Source: a virus. Taken from it: a DNA stretch of 27,881 bases. The stretch spans positions 1 through 27,881 of IMG/VR virus record IMGVR_UViG_3300030333_005513; one strand, written 5' to 3'. This document shows positions 15,460 through 21,722 of this stretch, piece after piece (within the stretch, counting starts at the first letter, position 1; every line of letters begins with the position of its first letter). Both the position numbers and the translations under genes were made by a program. The notes under the pieces were generated by a model. The model had not been told where the DNA came from and searched no databases. It was given only the letters and a program-made list of their open reading frames with translations.

Positions 15460-15716
15460 CAGGAAGTGGTTCAGGATATTCAGGCAGTGGCTCTGGCTAC
15501 ACAGGAAGTGGCGGTTCAGACATGTCCGGGGAGGTAGATTGCTACCACTGGACAGGTTATATGGAGTCAGGCTCAGGTAGTGGCTCAGGTAGTGGAGATG
15601 AATATATAGACCTTTACCCCGTAAATAAGGGGTGTGGGTGTGATTGTGGCGGAGATTTCGAAGAACATATTAAATACGGGTTTGCAAAAAAGCGAGAGTG
15701 GGATAATGATTCCTAG
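15456..15716 (+). CDS. Small Gly-Ser repeat protein with C-x-C-x-C cluster
   Basis: An 86-aa protein of unknown function. Residues 3-20 and 38-47 are almost pure Gly-Ser(-Tyr/Thr) repeats (GSGSGYSGSGSGYTGSG). A Cys cluster, GCGCDCGGD (59-67; C60, C62, C64), follows, then a charged end. It overlaps the portal stop by four bases and abuts the next gene, so it belongs to the head operon and is probably a virion or assembly component. A similar pairing of Gly-rich repeats with C-E-C-G-D occurs in the 536-aa protein at 23600. The cysteines could bind metal or crosslink. A moderate ribosome site (AGGGAG) lies about 8 bp before the ATG. Confidence 0.65.
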   Translation: MTGSGSGYSGSGSGYTGSGGSDMSGEVDCYHWTGYMESGSGSGSGSGDEYIDLYPVNKGCGCDCGGDFEEHIKYGFAKKREWDNDS

Positions 15717-16007
15717 ATGGAAGGTCTAGTTAAAAAGTGGCAAGGCGACGAAGCCGGTAGAGCCGCTTGGCAAGATTTTATACTAACCCCCGAGTTTGAG
15801 CGGGGGTTGAGGGTACTAGAATCCCAAGCCACCCCTGTTGTGGTTATGGGGGAATCTTTGGAGCAGACTGCGAAGAGGCAATCTTTCCAAGCAGGGTTCC
15901 ACACAGCCCTACACTTAATACAAAGACTCCCCACGTTACACTTCAAAAAAGTTCAGGATCAGTTACCTGAGTGGGATTATATACAACCTATAGAAGAAGA
16001 TGAGTGA
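15717..16007 (+). CDS. Hypothetical head-operon protein
   Basis: A 96-aa protein with no family I can name. It is predicted mostly helical: an amphipathic start (MEGLVKKWQGDEAGRAAW), a central region (about 27-62) and a Gln/Pro/Glu end. Many phages carry a small helical protein of this size between portal and scaffold genes, often of unknown role, so a virion or assembly function is plausible. The ATG follows the previous stop with no gap (TAGATG), suggesting translational re-initiation, and its end overlaps the scaffold start by 8 bp. No Shine-Dalgarno site, signal peptide or membrane helix is seen. Confidence 0.65.
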   Translation: MEGLVKKWQGDEAGRAAWQDFILTPEFERGLRVLESQATPVVVMGESLEQTAKRQSFQAGFHTALHLIQRLPTLHFKKVQDQLPEWDYIQPIEEDE

Positions 16008-17199
16008 AGAAGCCGTAGCCGCAGAAGCAGAAGCCCCGGAAACTCCCGTTGCCGAGGCCCCAACTATCCCTAGTACCGAGGAGTCTCTAAGTGCTCTGGA
16101 CGCTGAAATGCAACCTGAGCCTAGCGATGATACAGGTTTTCTGGACTTTATTGGGGATGCGTTGGAGGGTGGTTCCGAAACAACTGAGCCAGAAACTGAG
16201 CCAGAAACTGCGCCAGAAACTACAGAGGAGACAACTTCACCAGATACAGAGGAAGAGTCTCCCGCAACTGATTTAGTCGATGACTTCCCTTCTCCTGAGG
16301 AATTAAGTGAAACATTAGACGAGAAAGCTGTAGCCAAGTGGGGCGAACTTCGATCTGAGTTAGCCGAAGCTAGAGCTAGAGCCGCTGAGTTAGAGGGCCA
16401 GATCACCGAAACCCCTGTAACTGAGGGTACCGAGCAGTTAGAGCAACAGTTGCACGCGCAACAAGAGGCTATTGAGGCATATGAGCGCGAACTGTCTATA
16501 TCTAGGGTGGAGACTTCTGCCGAGTATAAACGGACAGTAGCTGAACCGTTACAGTCTATAATGGATGCCACGGAGGCTCTAGCGGAGAGGAACGAGAAAG
16601 ACCCCGGAGTTTTACTCGACATCTTGTCCGAGAGTAACATTGAGCGTCAAAACAAGAATTTAGAAGAAGTCGCGGCTGAGATGGGCGACCGCGATAAGAT
16701 GATGCTCTATAGAATGGTGGACGACGCCCAAGCCATCTTTGAGCGAGATAGACAACTCAAGGAATACGCGGCAGAAGCCGCGGCAGAACTAGATCACCAC
16801 CAGCAACAAGAGGAAGAAAAGGCTCTACACGACTATACAATGAGTACTAAGTCCTCTGTAAATAAGGTTTACGATAAGTTCGAGTCTGTTCTCCCCGAGT
16901 TAGACGGAACTGATTTGGGGGAACTTAGAAAAAAGACTCTTGAGGATAACTTCTTAGACTTGGGTGTAGACCACCAAGCGTACGCCGTTTCCGCCGGAAC
17001 CTTACTCCCACCTATGGTTAAGGCCCTTAGGGCGAAGGACGCTAAGATAGCCAGCCTAGAAAAACAGCTTTCCAGTTACCAAAAAGCAACACCCAAAGCC
17101 GCCGAGTCCGGGGGCGGGGTTCAGGTAGCCCCCTCCGAGCCTTCTTCTTCAGAAGGATTCGACTTTATGGATGCTATATCCAAAAGATTAGGGGTTTAG
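16000..17199 (+). CDS. Capsid scaffold-like protein
   Basis: A 399-aa acidic protein in the classical place of a scaffold, between portal and major capsid genes. Residues 1-90 are disordered and rich in Glu, Pro, Thr and Ala, with a short P-E-T repeat (about 60-80). Residues 105-330 are largely helical with coiled-coil character (AELEGQ, EQLEQQLHAQQEAIEAYEREL, QQQEEEKALHDY). The end, about 350-399, has another coil, a Gly/Ser/Pro linker and the short helix FDFMDAISKRLGV, which resembles capsid-binding tails of scaffolds. The expected role is to guide prohead assembly and then leave or be cut. No protease gene is recognised nearby. The ATG at 16000 lies within the previous gene. Confidence 0.75.
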   Translation: MSEEAVAAEAEAPETPVAEAPTIPSTEESLSALDAEMQPEPSDDTGFLDFIGDALEGGSETTEPETEPETAPETTEETTSPDTEEESPATDLVDDFPSPEELSETLDEKAVAKWGELRSELAEARARAAELEGQITETPVTEGTEQLEQQLHAQQEAIEAYERELSISRVETSAEYKRTVAEPLQSIMDATEALAERNEKDPGVLLDILSESNIERQNKNLEEVAAEMGDRDKMMLYRMVDDAQAIFERDRQLKEYAAEAAAELDHHQQQEEEKALHDYTMSTKSSVNKVYDKFESVLPELDGTDLGELRKKTLEDNFLDLGVDHQAYAVSAGTLLPPMVKALRAKDAKIASLEKQLSSYQKATPKAAESGGGVQVAPSEPSSSEGFDFMDAISKRLGV

Positions 17200-17211
17200 G
17201 AATTTTTTGTT

Positions 17212-17240
17212 TTGCGACTCAAAAAGTTGTGCAGTATACT
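17212..17240 (+). promoter_or_regulatory. Promoter for the major capsid gene
   Basis: TTGCGA (17212-17217) and TATACT (17235-17240) are exactly 17 bp apart, a good sigma-70-like match. It lies 13 bp after the scaffold stop and about 165 bp before the capsid ATG. A dedicated promoter suits the gene whose product is needed most. Confidence 0.6.
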
Positions 17241-17407
17241 TCTGGTGGAACCACAGATTCCGCAATTTCTGTACAAATAATTTGAGCTAGGCGGTCTACC
17301 CGCCACTCCTCGGCTCAGGGAGATAGTGAAACGGATGCTAAACACTCGTAGGGGTGGGCGTATCCGCGTATATTAATTAACCGCCCTGAGGAGGGCATTT
17401 TAAAACA
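17241..17407 (+). promoter_or_regulatory. Structured leader of the capsid mRNA
   Basis: A gene-free 167-nt leader with several dyads: an outer TGAGC (17283-17287) / GCTCA (17313-17317) enclosing GGCGG (17290-17294) / CCGCC (17300-17304), and near the end a GCCCT-GAGG-AGGGC hairpin whose loop and 3' arm contain the only Shine-Dalgarno-like sequence (GAGGAGG). A 13-codon open frame (17335-17376), MLNTRRGGRIRVY, is also present. The hairpin is followed by ATTTT, so attenuation is possible. I match it to no named RNA family. Confidence 0.5.
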
Positions 17408-18709
17408 ATGGCAACACAGAATCCAAACGGCGGAGGTACCGAGCCATCCATCTCCCACCTTCTGGTGGAAGAGACTGGCAGGATTTCCGGTGACATCTAT
17501 CGCCGTACAATCGACACCTCGCCATGGCTCAAGCTTGTTAAGCAAGGAGCATGGCCAAACGAAATGGGAGACACTCTTAGTGTCTTAACTTACGAGCGCA
17601 CTCTTGCGGCTTCACAGACTTGGTCTAACATCAACAGTGATAGTACCACTTTCTGTATTCCTACCGCGACTGAGATTGACAACGCGCAGACTACTAGGAC
17701 ATACGGCTTGGCGCACACCGCCATTGAGTCGGCTCCTATTTGTGTGCACGGAGTTCGTATGGGATATCGCTTCCGGGAACAGCTTAAAGCGGTCTACGAC
17801 AACCTTGTCGAGAACGTGTCATGGGCTTGGAAGAACCGTTACCGTGACCAATACGAGTCATGGGCCGCGAACCACATCGTAGCTGGTTCTACGACTGCAG
17901 GTGGCTCAACGCTTCTGTCAGGTTCAGGCACCAACATGGGAGGCACTGGTATGCCTACTCAGGACGGTGGCACCGACCTCGTTACAGCCTCGATTTCCCG
18001 TCTTACACAAGGTCTTCTTGACCGAGTCTACATGCAACTTGTGCGTGATGGAGCTGGAATTAATCCGATGGGCCGTGAAAACGGTCGCCCGGTGTTCACC
18101 ATCATCACCAGTGCTGAGTCCTCAGACAAGATTATCCGCGAGAGTGAGATTCGTGACGACTATCGTTACAGCCCACAGGTAAGCGAGCTTCTTAAGCCTC
18201 TTGGCGTTGAGCGCTCTTATCGCGGGTTCTACCACCTCATCGATCCGTTTCCGAAGCGTTATACATATAACGCCGCCTACACAGGCACCGGAACCGGAGG
18301 CGACATGGCCCAGTGGGTCGAGGTTCCAGCCTATACGGAGGACTCTTCTTGGACTGGTAAGGTTGGTTCTAACAGCCGTTACATCGTTAACCCAGACTAT
18401 GAGACTGCCGAGTACGAGGATACCATCGTGTTCCACACAGATGTTATGGAATCATTGATTCCAACACCTATCGCTAACGCAGGTTCAGGCGTGAAGTTCA
18501 ACCCTCTGACTTATCGTGGTAAGTTCGACTTCCTTAATATTAAGGATCGTGTCGAGAACCCCGACGGCTCTTGGGGATACTTCCGCGGAGTTCTGGCCAA
18601 CGCGGCCAAGCCCATCAAGCCTCAGTGGGGCTACGTGATTAGGCATAAGCGTTGCGATCCTCTTACTAAGTTGGATTGTGCCGGAGCTTCCATCACAGGA
18701 GGTCTGTAA
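17408..18709 (+). CDS. Major capsid protein
   Basis: A 433-aa protein identified as the major capsid protein from its position after the scaffold, its length, and its own promoter, leader and terminator. The N-terminus is Gly-rich and flexible; a long helical stretch (about 110-155, FREQLKAVYDNLVENVSWAWKN) fits the spine helix of the HK97 fold; the rest is beta-rich with loops. Codon use differs from its neighbours: it favours C- and T-ending codons such as CGT, AAC and GAC and mostly avoids AGG, CCC and ATA, which are common in adjacent genes. That fits very high expression. The fold assignment is inference. The ATG at 17408 has GAGGAGG 13-14 bp upstream, rather far for a standard site. Confidence 0.82.
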   Translation: MATQNPNGGGTEPSISHLLVEETGRISGDIYRRTIDTSPWLKLVKQGAWPNEMGDTLSVLTYERTLAASQTWSNINSDSTTFCIPTATEIDNAQTTRTYGLAHTAIESAPICVHGVRMGYRFREQLKAVYDNLVENVSWAWKNRYRDQYESWAANHIVAGSTTAGGSTLLSGSGTNMGGTGMPTQDGGTDLVTASISRLTQGLLDRVYMQLVRDGAGINPMGRENGRPVFTIITSAESSDKIIRESEIRDDYRYSPQVSELLKPLGVERSYRGFYHLIDPFPKRYTYNAAYTGTGTGGDMAQWVEVPAYTEDSSWTGKVGSNSRYIVNPDYETAEYEDTIVFHTDVMESLIPTPIANAGSGVKFNPLTYRGKFDFLNIKDRVENPDGSWGYFRGVLANAAKPIKPQWGYVIRHKRCDPLTKLDCAGASITGGL

Positions 18710-18745
18710 GATCGACATAAGGATTACCTTAATGGTGATTACACG

Positions 18746-18787
18746 GGTGCCTGCGGCTCAAATGGGTCGCAGGCACCTTACTTTTAT
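18746..18787 (+). terminator. Intrinsic terminator after the capsid gene
   Basis: GGTGCCTGCG (18746-18755) pairs perfectly with CGCAGGCACC (18768-18777); four further wobble-containing pairs can extend it into the loop. It is followed by TTACTTTTAT. It lies 36 bp past the capsid stop and isolates the capsid transcript. Confidence 0.85.
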
Positions 18788-18795
18788 GGTATAGT
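18787..18795 (+). promoter_or_regulatory. Extended -10 box before the lysis block
   Basis: TGGTATAGT fits an extended -10 (TGn + TATAGT). No convincing -35 is present. It sits directly after the terminator and five bases before an ATG at 18801, so a lysis transcript starting here would be almost leaderless. Confidence 0.35.
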
Positions 18796-18800
18796 CATTG

Positions 18801-18998
18801 ATGCCCTTCGGGGATTTATTAAGCATGAACACTAGCGAGATATTGACTAGAGGGGCTACAGGCATATTTGGGTCCGTCTTAGCAGTGATTAGTCCCTACC
18901 AACAGCAATTAGAATGGACAATTCAAATCCTTGGTGGATTGTTAGGGATAGCAGTGGCTCTAGTGAGCCTTTATCATCTAACAAAAAAGAAAAAATGA
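18801..18998 (+). CDS. Holin-like small membrane protein
   Basis: A 65-aa protein with hydrophobic stretches at about 20-33 (TGIFGSVLAVISPY) and 39-60 (WTIQILGGLLGIAVALVSLYHL), ending in a run of lysines (KKKK). Small size, one or two membrane helices and a basic tail fit a holin, the protein that makes the inner-membrane hole timing lysis. The start is uncertain: ATG at 18801 follows the -10-like box by five bases; ATG at 18825 (MNTSEIL) gives 57 aa with the same membrane part. Its stop overlaps the start of a second holin-like gene, and spanins and an endolysin follow, so a lysis role is well supported by context. Confidence 0.65.
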   Translation: MPFGDLLSMNTSEILTRGATGIFGSVLAVISPYQQQLEWTIQILGGLLGIAVALVSLYHLTKKKK

Positions 18999-19162
18999 GT
19001 AAAGAAGCAATACTGGGAGTGGTACGTCATATACTGACCTTCATGGGTGGCTTCGCCGCCGAAAGGGGCATCGCCTCTGGCGAGGAAGTCCAGACAGGCG
19101 TTGGTGCCGTTATTACTCTTATTGGACTGGTTTGGTCAGTCTTAAATAAGAGGGGTAAGTGA
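18995..19162 (+). CDS. Second holin-like protein (Pam3-gp28-like)
   Basis: A 55-aa protein. The pattern RHILTFMGGFAAERGIASGEE, then GAVITLIGLVWSVLNKR (38-53), resembles the Pam3-gp28 family of putative phage holins: helix, short charged turn, membrane helix ending WS-x-x-NKR. The start used is the ATG at 18995, overlapping the previous stop (ATGA); an open frame begins earlier but those codons overlap the first holin. Two holin-like genes in tandem may act as holin and antiholin, or as partners in one pore. The stop overlaps the next start (GTGA). Confidence 0.65.
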   Translation: MSKEAILGVVRHILTFMGGFAAERGIASGEEVQTGVGAVITLIGLVWSVLNKRGK

Positions 19163-19344
19163 CCTTTTTTAAGCTCATAAAAGCGGCCCTTGAGGCCTAT
19201 ATAGCTTATGCAAAGTGGCGACAGAGAACCTATATCTACAAAATGGAGGATGAGGTGGATGAGCTTGCCGCTGATGCTTCTCCTGTTTCAAAGTTGCGCA
19301 TCGAACGACTCGCAAAGCGACTTAAACAAGAGCGCACTTCATGA
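19159..19344 (+). CDS. Rz-like inner spanin candidate
   Basis: A 61-aa protein starting with GTG overlapping the previous stop, with GAGGGG as a nearby ribosome site. The first 20 residues (FFKLIKAALEAYIAYAKW) are hydrophobic or amphipathic and the rest is a charged helix (KMEDEVDELAADASPVSKLRIERLAKRLKQE). This is the outline of a short inner spanin: membrane end plus periplasmic coil. A lipoprotein gene overlaps it in another frame, the classic Rz/Rz1 layout. The membrane segment contains two Lys and a Glu, so it is weaker than usual; a soluble lysis accessory protein is the alternative. Confidence 0.5.
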   Translation: MTFFKLIKAALEAYIAYAKWRQRTYIYKMEDEVDELAADASPVSKLRIERLAKRLKQERTS

Positions 19345-19480
19345 TCCCCCTACCGTTACCTTGATTGAGGGGCAGGAGTATCAATTTGTAGAAGGCCGAC
19401 TTGTGGGTAGGAAAAACCACAAGTGGCATTCGGATTACAGTTACAGGCGTGCTATAATCATAGGTTCCGGGGATAAATGA
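19250..19480 (+). CDS. Rz1-like outer-membrane lipoprotein (outer spanin)
   Basis: A 76-aa product from ATG 19250, overlapping the Rz-like gene by 95 bp in a different frame. It begins with a short signal peptide, MRWMSLPLMLLLFQS, followed by Cys (codon at 19295), a lipoprotein processing site (FQS-C, slightly off the usual L-x-G/A-C). The mature part is 61 residues and ends DYSYRRAIIIGSGDK. Lipoproteins nested in or overlapping an Rz gene are outer spanins of Gram-negative phages and join with Rz to fuse the two membranes at lysis. The frame is open from an ATG at 19208, but 19250 gives the better signal peptide. The last 16 codons are duplicated, diverged, at 20265-20312. The stop overlaps the next ATG. 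Confidence 0.65.
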   Translation: MRWMSLPLMLLLFQSCASNDSQSDLNKSALHDPPTVTLIEGQEYQFVEGRLVGRKNHKWHSDYSYRRAIIIGSGDK

Positions 19481-20223
19481 TATCAGCAATATTTTCCTGC
19501 ATGAACCGGGAGTACAACCTTGCGAAAGGTTTACCCTCTTGGTTGAAGTACGAGGAAATAGGAGACATCGTCATTGTTGACTGGTCTTCTAAAACCCCAT
19601 TACTGGATAATGAGTTTTTGTGTGGTTTGATGGACAACGACCCACGCATCAAATTAGTTCGGGTAAGCGGGGAGAAGGTGTTCAACTTAGCTAAGTCCTA
19701 TAACCTAGCTTTTAAGTTTACGGACCCGAAAAACAAAATACTGCTTAAGTTGGATTGCGACTATCTAAGTCTTAACCGGGGGTGGGTGGACAACCTAGAG
19801 TTAAAGGGAGGAGAACTAAATAAGTTCTTTGTTACAGGCATAGAACACGGAACTTCGCCGCATTTTTGCGGACTTATGCTCATAAACAAAAAGGACTTTC
19901 TAGGGTACAATGAAAACTTTCAGGGGTGGGGCTACGATGACAATGATTTGTATAAACGTCTACAAGGAAGGGTAGACCAGAGGACCTTTGGAGGCACACC
20001 TGTACATGTCCGACCTCCCACGCAAGTGTACGATTATGTTCACCACTTTCCCCACGGCGATGATCTCAGGGTTGAAAACTACGAAATTAAAGATCGTGAG
20101 GAGTCACACCGCTATAATGAGTCTCGTTCAGGCAGTTACTGGACCCCCAAAATTTACCGTATATTGAAGCGAGAGAGTCAGTATGTGGAACTTGAGTTCT
20201 TTGATACCCCATTCCCTGAGTAA
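19477..20223 (+). CDS. GT2/GT7-type glycosyltransferase
   Basis: A 248-aa protein with a GT-A fold: the opening ISAIFSCMNREYNL (2-15), a metal-binding DxD (Asp93-Cys-Asp95 in LKLDCDY) and a block GYNENFQGWGYDDNDLYKRL (143-162) that matches the C-terminal galactosyltransferase motif (Glyco_transf_7C). It transfers a sugar from a nucleotide donor; donor and acceptor are unknown. It is cytoplasmic as far as can be seen. It lies inside the lysis block, between the Rz1-like gene (ATGA overlap) and a scar of gene fragments followed by the endolysin, so it appears to be inserted cargo. The extended -10 TGCTATAAT at 19451-19458, within the end of the Rz1 gene, may give it a promoter, though those codons are also conserved for protein reasons. 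Confidence 0.85.
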   Translation: MISAIFSCMNREYNLAKGLPSWLKYEEIGDIVIVDWSSKTPLLDNEFLCGLMDNDPRIKLVRVSGEKVFNLAKSYNLAFKFTDPKNKILLKLDCDYLSLNRGWVDNLELKGGELNKFFVTGIEHGTSPHFCGLMLINKKDFLGYNENFQGWGYDDNDLYKRLQGRVDQRTFGGTPVHVRPPTQVYDYVHHFPHGDDLRVENYEIKDREESHRYNESRSGSYWTPKIYRILKRESQYVELEFFDTPFPE

Positions 20224-20224
20224 C

Positions 20225-20281
20225 ATGTTTTGGAAAAAATTCTTCCGTAAAAAGTCCCCTTCACCCGGATTATCCCTATAG
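20225..20281 (+). pseudogene. Truncated copy of the endolysin gene start
   Basis: An 18-codon remnant, MFWKKFFRKKSPSPGLSL followed by TAG. Its first 41 bases match the start of the endolysin gene (20983-21023) with three mismatches, so 14 residues are identical. It begins two bases after the glycosyltransferase stop, exactly as the real endolysin start overlaps the end of the gene before it. After codon 14 the sequence changes to the Rz1-like fragment. It is a recombination scar, probably not functional. Confidence 0.85.
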
Positions 20282-20312
20282 ACGTGCTATATTTATAGGG
20301 ACCGGAGCTAAA
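20265..20312 (+). pseudogene. Fragment of an Rz1-like gene end
   Basis: Aligned without gaps at an offset of 835 bases, 20266-20312 matches the end of the Rz1-like gene (19431-19477) at 35 of 47 positions. Translated in that frame it reads PDYPYRRAIFIGTGAK against SDYSYRRAIIIGSGDK: 11 of 16 identical. There is no upstream part of the gene. The lower identity than in the adjoining endolysin fragment suggests that it came from a related but diverged phage rather than a fresh local duplication. Confidence 0.8.
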
Positions 20313-20317
20313 CAATT

Positions 20318-20983
20318 ATGGCAGACAACTTAAGATATCACCCCAGAGAAGCCGCCAAGAGGGACGCGGTTAAGGATTATGTGATTAAGAAGTGGCGTAA
20401 GGATGTCGCGGCAGGGCGGGAAGCCGCTCAAGCTGAAGCCGCCCGGAGGCGGGAGGCTCAATGGGATATCCCATCACCCGGCACCCCCAATGCTCCCGGA
20501 ATTCCCCGCGATCAGTTCGGTAGACCTCACACGTTCCCAAAAAGGCTCCCTTCTAGTGAGGCTATAGGGGCTATAATTCCACGCCGAGTCCGGCCCCTCC
20601 CAGCAGAAAACCTCCCAGCAGAAAACCTCGCAGAACCCCCAGCACAACCCCCAAGGGCTATAGAGCCACTCCGGCCCCTACAGCCTTGGCAAAAGAAGGA
20701 CATGGAAAACCTCGCAGAACCCCCAGCACAATCCCCAATGCCTATAGAGCCAGTCCGGAGGAGTGGGCTTGGGCCAGCTAAGAGGGCGGTGCCGGGACTT
20801 AATCTTAAGAATTCCGTGATTGACCCCGCGCGGAGACGCCTCCGTAAAGCTACCCGCACCCGCGATATTATGTCCAAAGGGATGCGGGGGGCAGGTGTCG
20901 TAGACCCAATGGATCGGGTATTTCCGCCCGCCCCAGTACGCGCAAGGCCTCAAGGGGGGATTGACCCTAACTACTGGCATTAA
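20318..20983 (+). CDS. Proline-rich hypothetical protein with internal repeats
   Basis: A 221-aa basic protein of unknown function. Residues 1-50 are a charged helix (Lys, Arg, Ala, Glu), and 50-155 are Pro-rich and probably disordered. Within it PAENL occurs twice in tandem and a longer unit, ENLAEPPAQ-P-IEP, occurs twice (nucleotide repeats at 20621-20674 and 20705-20758). The end is basic with GLGP, RRRLRKATRTRD and a Pro-rich tail. There is no signal peptide or membrane segment. It lies between the scar and the endolysin and shares its stop with the endolysin ATG (TAATG), so it looks like a second inserted cargo gene. It may be a virion or nucleic-acid-binding protein. A CGGAG stands 10-11 bp before the ATG. 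Confidence 0.6.
   Translation: MADNLRYHPREAAKRDAVKDYVIKKWRKDVAAGREAAQAEAARRREAQWDIPSPGTPNAPGIPRDQFGRPHTFPKRLPSSEAIGAIIPRRVRPLPAENLPAENLAEPPAQPPRAIEPLRPLQPWQKKDMENLAEPPAQSPMPIEPVRRSGLGPAKRAVPGLNLKNSVIDPARRRLRKATRTRDIMSKGMRGAGVVDPMDRVFPPAPVRARPQGGIDPNYWH
20621..20758 (+). repeat. 54-bp in-frame direct repeat
   Basis: Two copies (20621-20674 and 20705-20758) start GAAAACCTCGCAGAACCCCC and match at 50 of 54 positions, 84 bp apart. A 15-bp unit coding PAENL is also doubled just upstream. The spacing keeps frame, so repeat number can vary without breaking the protein. Confidence 0.8.
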
Positions 20984-21471
20984 TGTTCTGGAAAAAATTC
21001 TTCCGTAAAAAGTCCCCATCCCCACCAAAAGAGTCGGGAATGGCCATAACAGCCTACGATCTGGCTATGCGCTACGTAGGGATCAAGGAAGTCCCCGGAA
21101 CGGAGGATAACCCCCTCCTATTAGCTATGCTCCAGCTAGATAACGATTGGCCCCAACACGATGAAGTTCCGTGGTGTTCAGGATTTATGAACTGGGTTGC
21201 ATGGCATTTAAGGCTACCGAGGTCCAAGAATCTCATGGCTAGGAGCTGGCTGAATGTGGGAAAACCTATTTCTTTGACGCGGGCAGTCCCCGGATTCGAT
21301 GTTGTGATCTTATGGAGGGGAACTCCTGAGGGAGCCAGCGGACACGTCGGCCTTTACGCGGGGCATAGCGACGGGAAAATAAAGATTTTAGGGGGAAACC
21401 AGAACAACGCAGTTACTATATCTGAGTACCCTGCAAATAGATTGTTGGGGATTCGTCGATTATATGGTTAA
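20983..21471 (+). CDS. Endolysin, NlpC/P60-like cysteine peptidase (TIGR02594 type)
   Basis: A 162-aa cell-wall peptidase. After a basic aromatic leader (MFWKKFFRKKSPSP) the domain begins near residue 20 with AYDLAMRYVGIKEVPG, typical of the TIGR02594 family. Catalytic Cys65 is in VPWCSGFMNWVAW, His121 in SGHVGLYAG, and a polar third residue in GGNQNN (137-142). It would cut peptide links in peptidoglycan once holins open the membrane. No signal peptide is seen; the leader could be a weak membrane anchor or a signal-arrest segment, but is short. Its start overlaps the stop of the proline-rich gene, and its first 14 codons are duplicated at 20225. MAIT at residue 20 is an alternative start, but the duplication argues that the long leader is real. 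Confidence 0.85.
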   Translation: MFWKKFFRKKSPSPPKESGMAITAYDLAMRYVGIKEVPGTEDNPLLLAMLQLDNDWPQHDEVPWCSGFMNWVAWHLRLPRSKNLMARSWLNVGKPISLTRAVPGFDVVILWRGTPEGASGHVGLYAGHSDGKIKILGGNQNNAVTISEYPANRLLGIRRLYG

Positions 21472-21482
21472 TTACTACTATT

Positions 21483-21713
21483 ATGACCGGATATTCTGCA
21501 GGCATTAGAGTTAACGCTGGAGCCACTGTACACTACGTGAAGATAACCAATGGGGTTATGGACATTGTGTCAGTGGCTTCGGGCGACGATATGGGGTTTA
21601 AGCTTACGACGTGCAACATAGATACCACTAACAATATTATTAGTGGTTATGATGCGTCGGGGAACAGGTACATTTTTGACAAAGAGTCCGATGTGACTGT
21701 CACGTTGGTCTAA
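21483..21713 (+). CDS. Small beta-rich hypothetical protein
   Basis: A 76-aa protein with no known family that I can name. It alternates short strands and turns (VHYVKITNG, MDIVSVASG, GFKLTTCNID, YIFDKESDVTVTLV) and looks like a small beta sandwich or barrel. It lies 11 bp after the endolysin and 9 bp before the large virion-type gene, in the late operon, so a minor structural role (decoration, head completion) is plausible. No signal peptide, membrane helix or ribosome site is seen. Confidence 0.6.
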   Translation: MTGYSAGIRVNAGATVHYVKITNGVMDIVSVASGDDMGFKLTTCNIDTTNNIISGYDASGNRYIFDKESDVTVTLV

Positions 21714-21722
21714 TTTCGTCCC

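Noticed and set aside
15963-16640. 225-codon minus-strand open frame
   Set aside because: Shadow of the acidic, repetitive start of the scaffold gene. The Ser/Val-rich translation mirrors Glu/Thr/Pro codons on the other strand.
20527-21028. Two 116-codon minus-strand frames opposite the proline-rich gene
   Set aside because: They arise from GC-rich repeats of the proline-rich gene and lie against the direction of a packed late operon.
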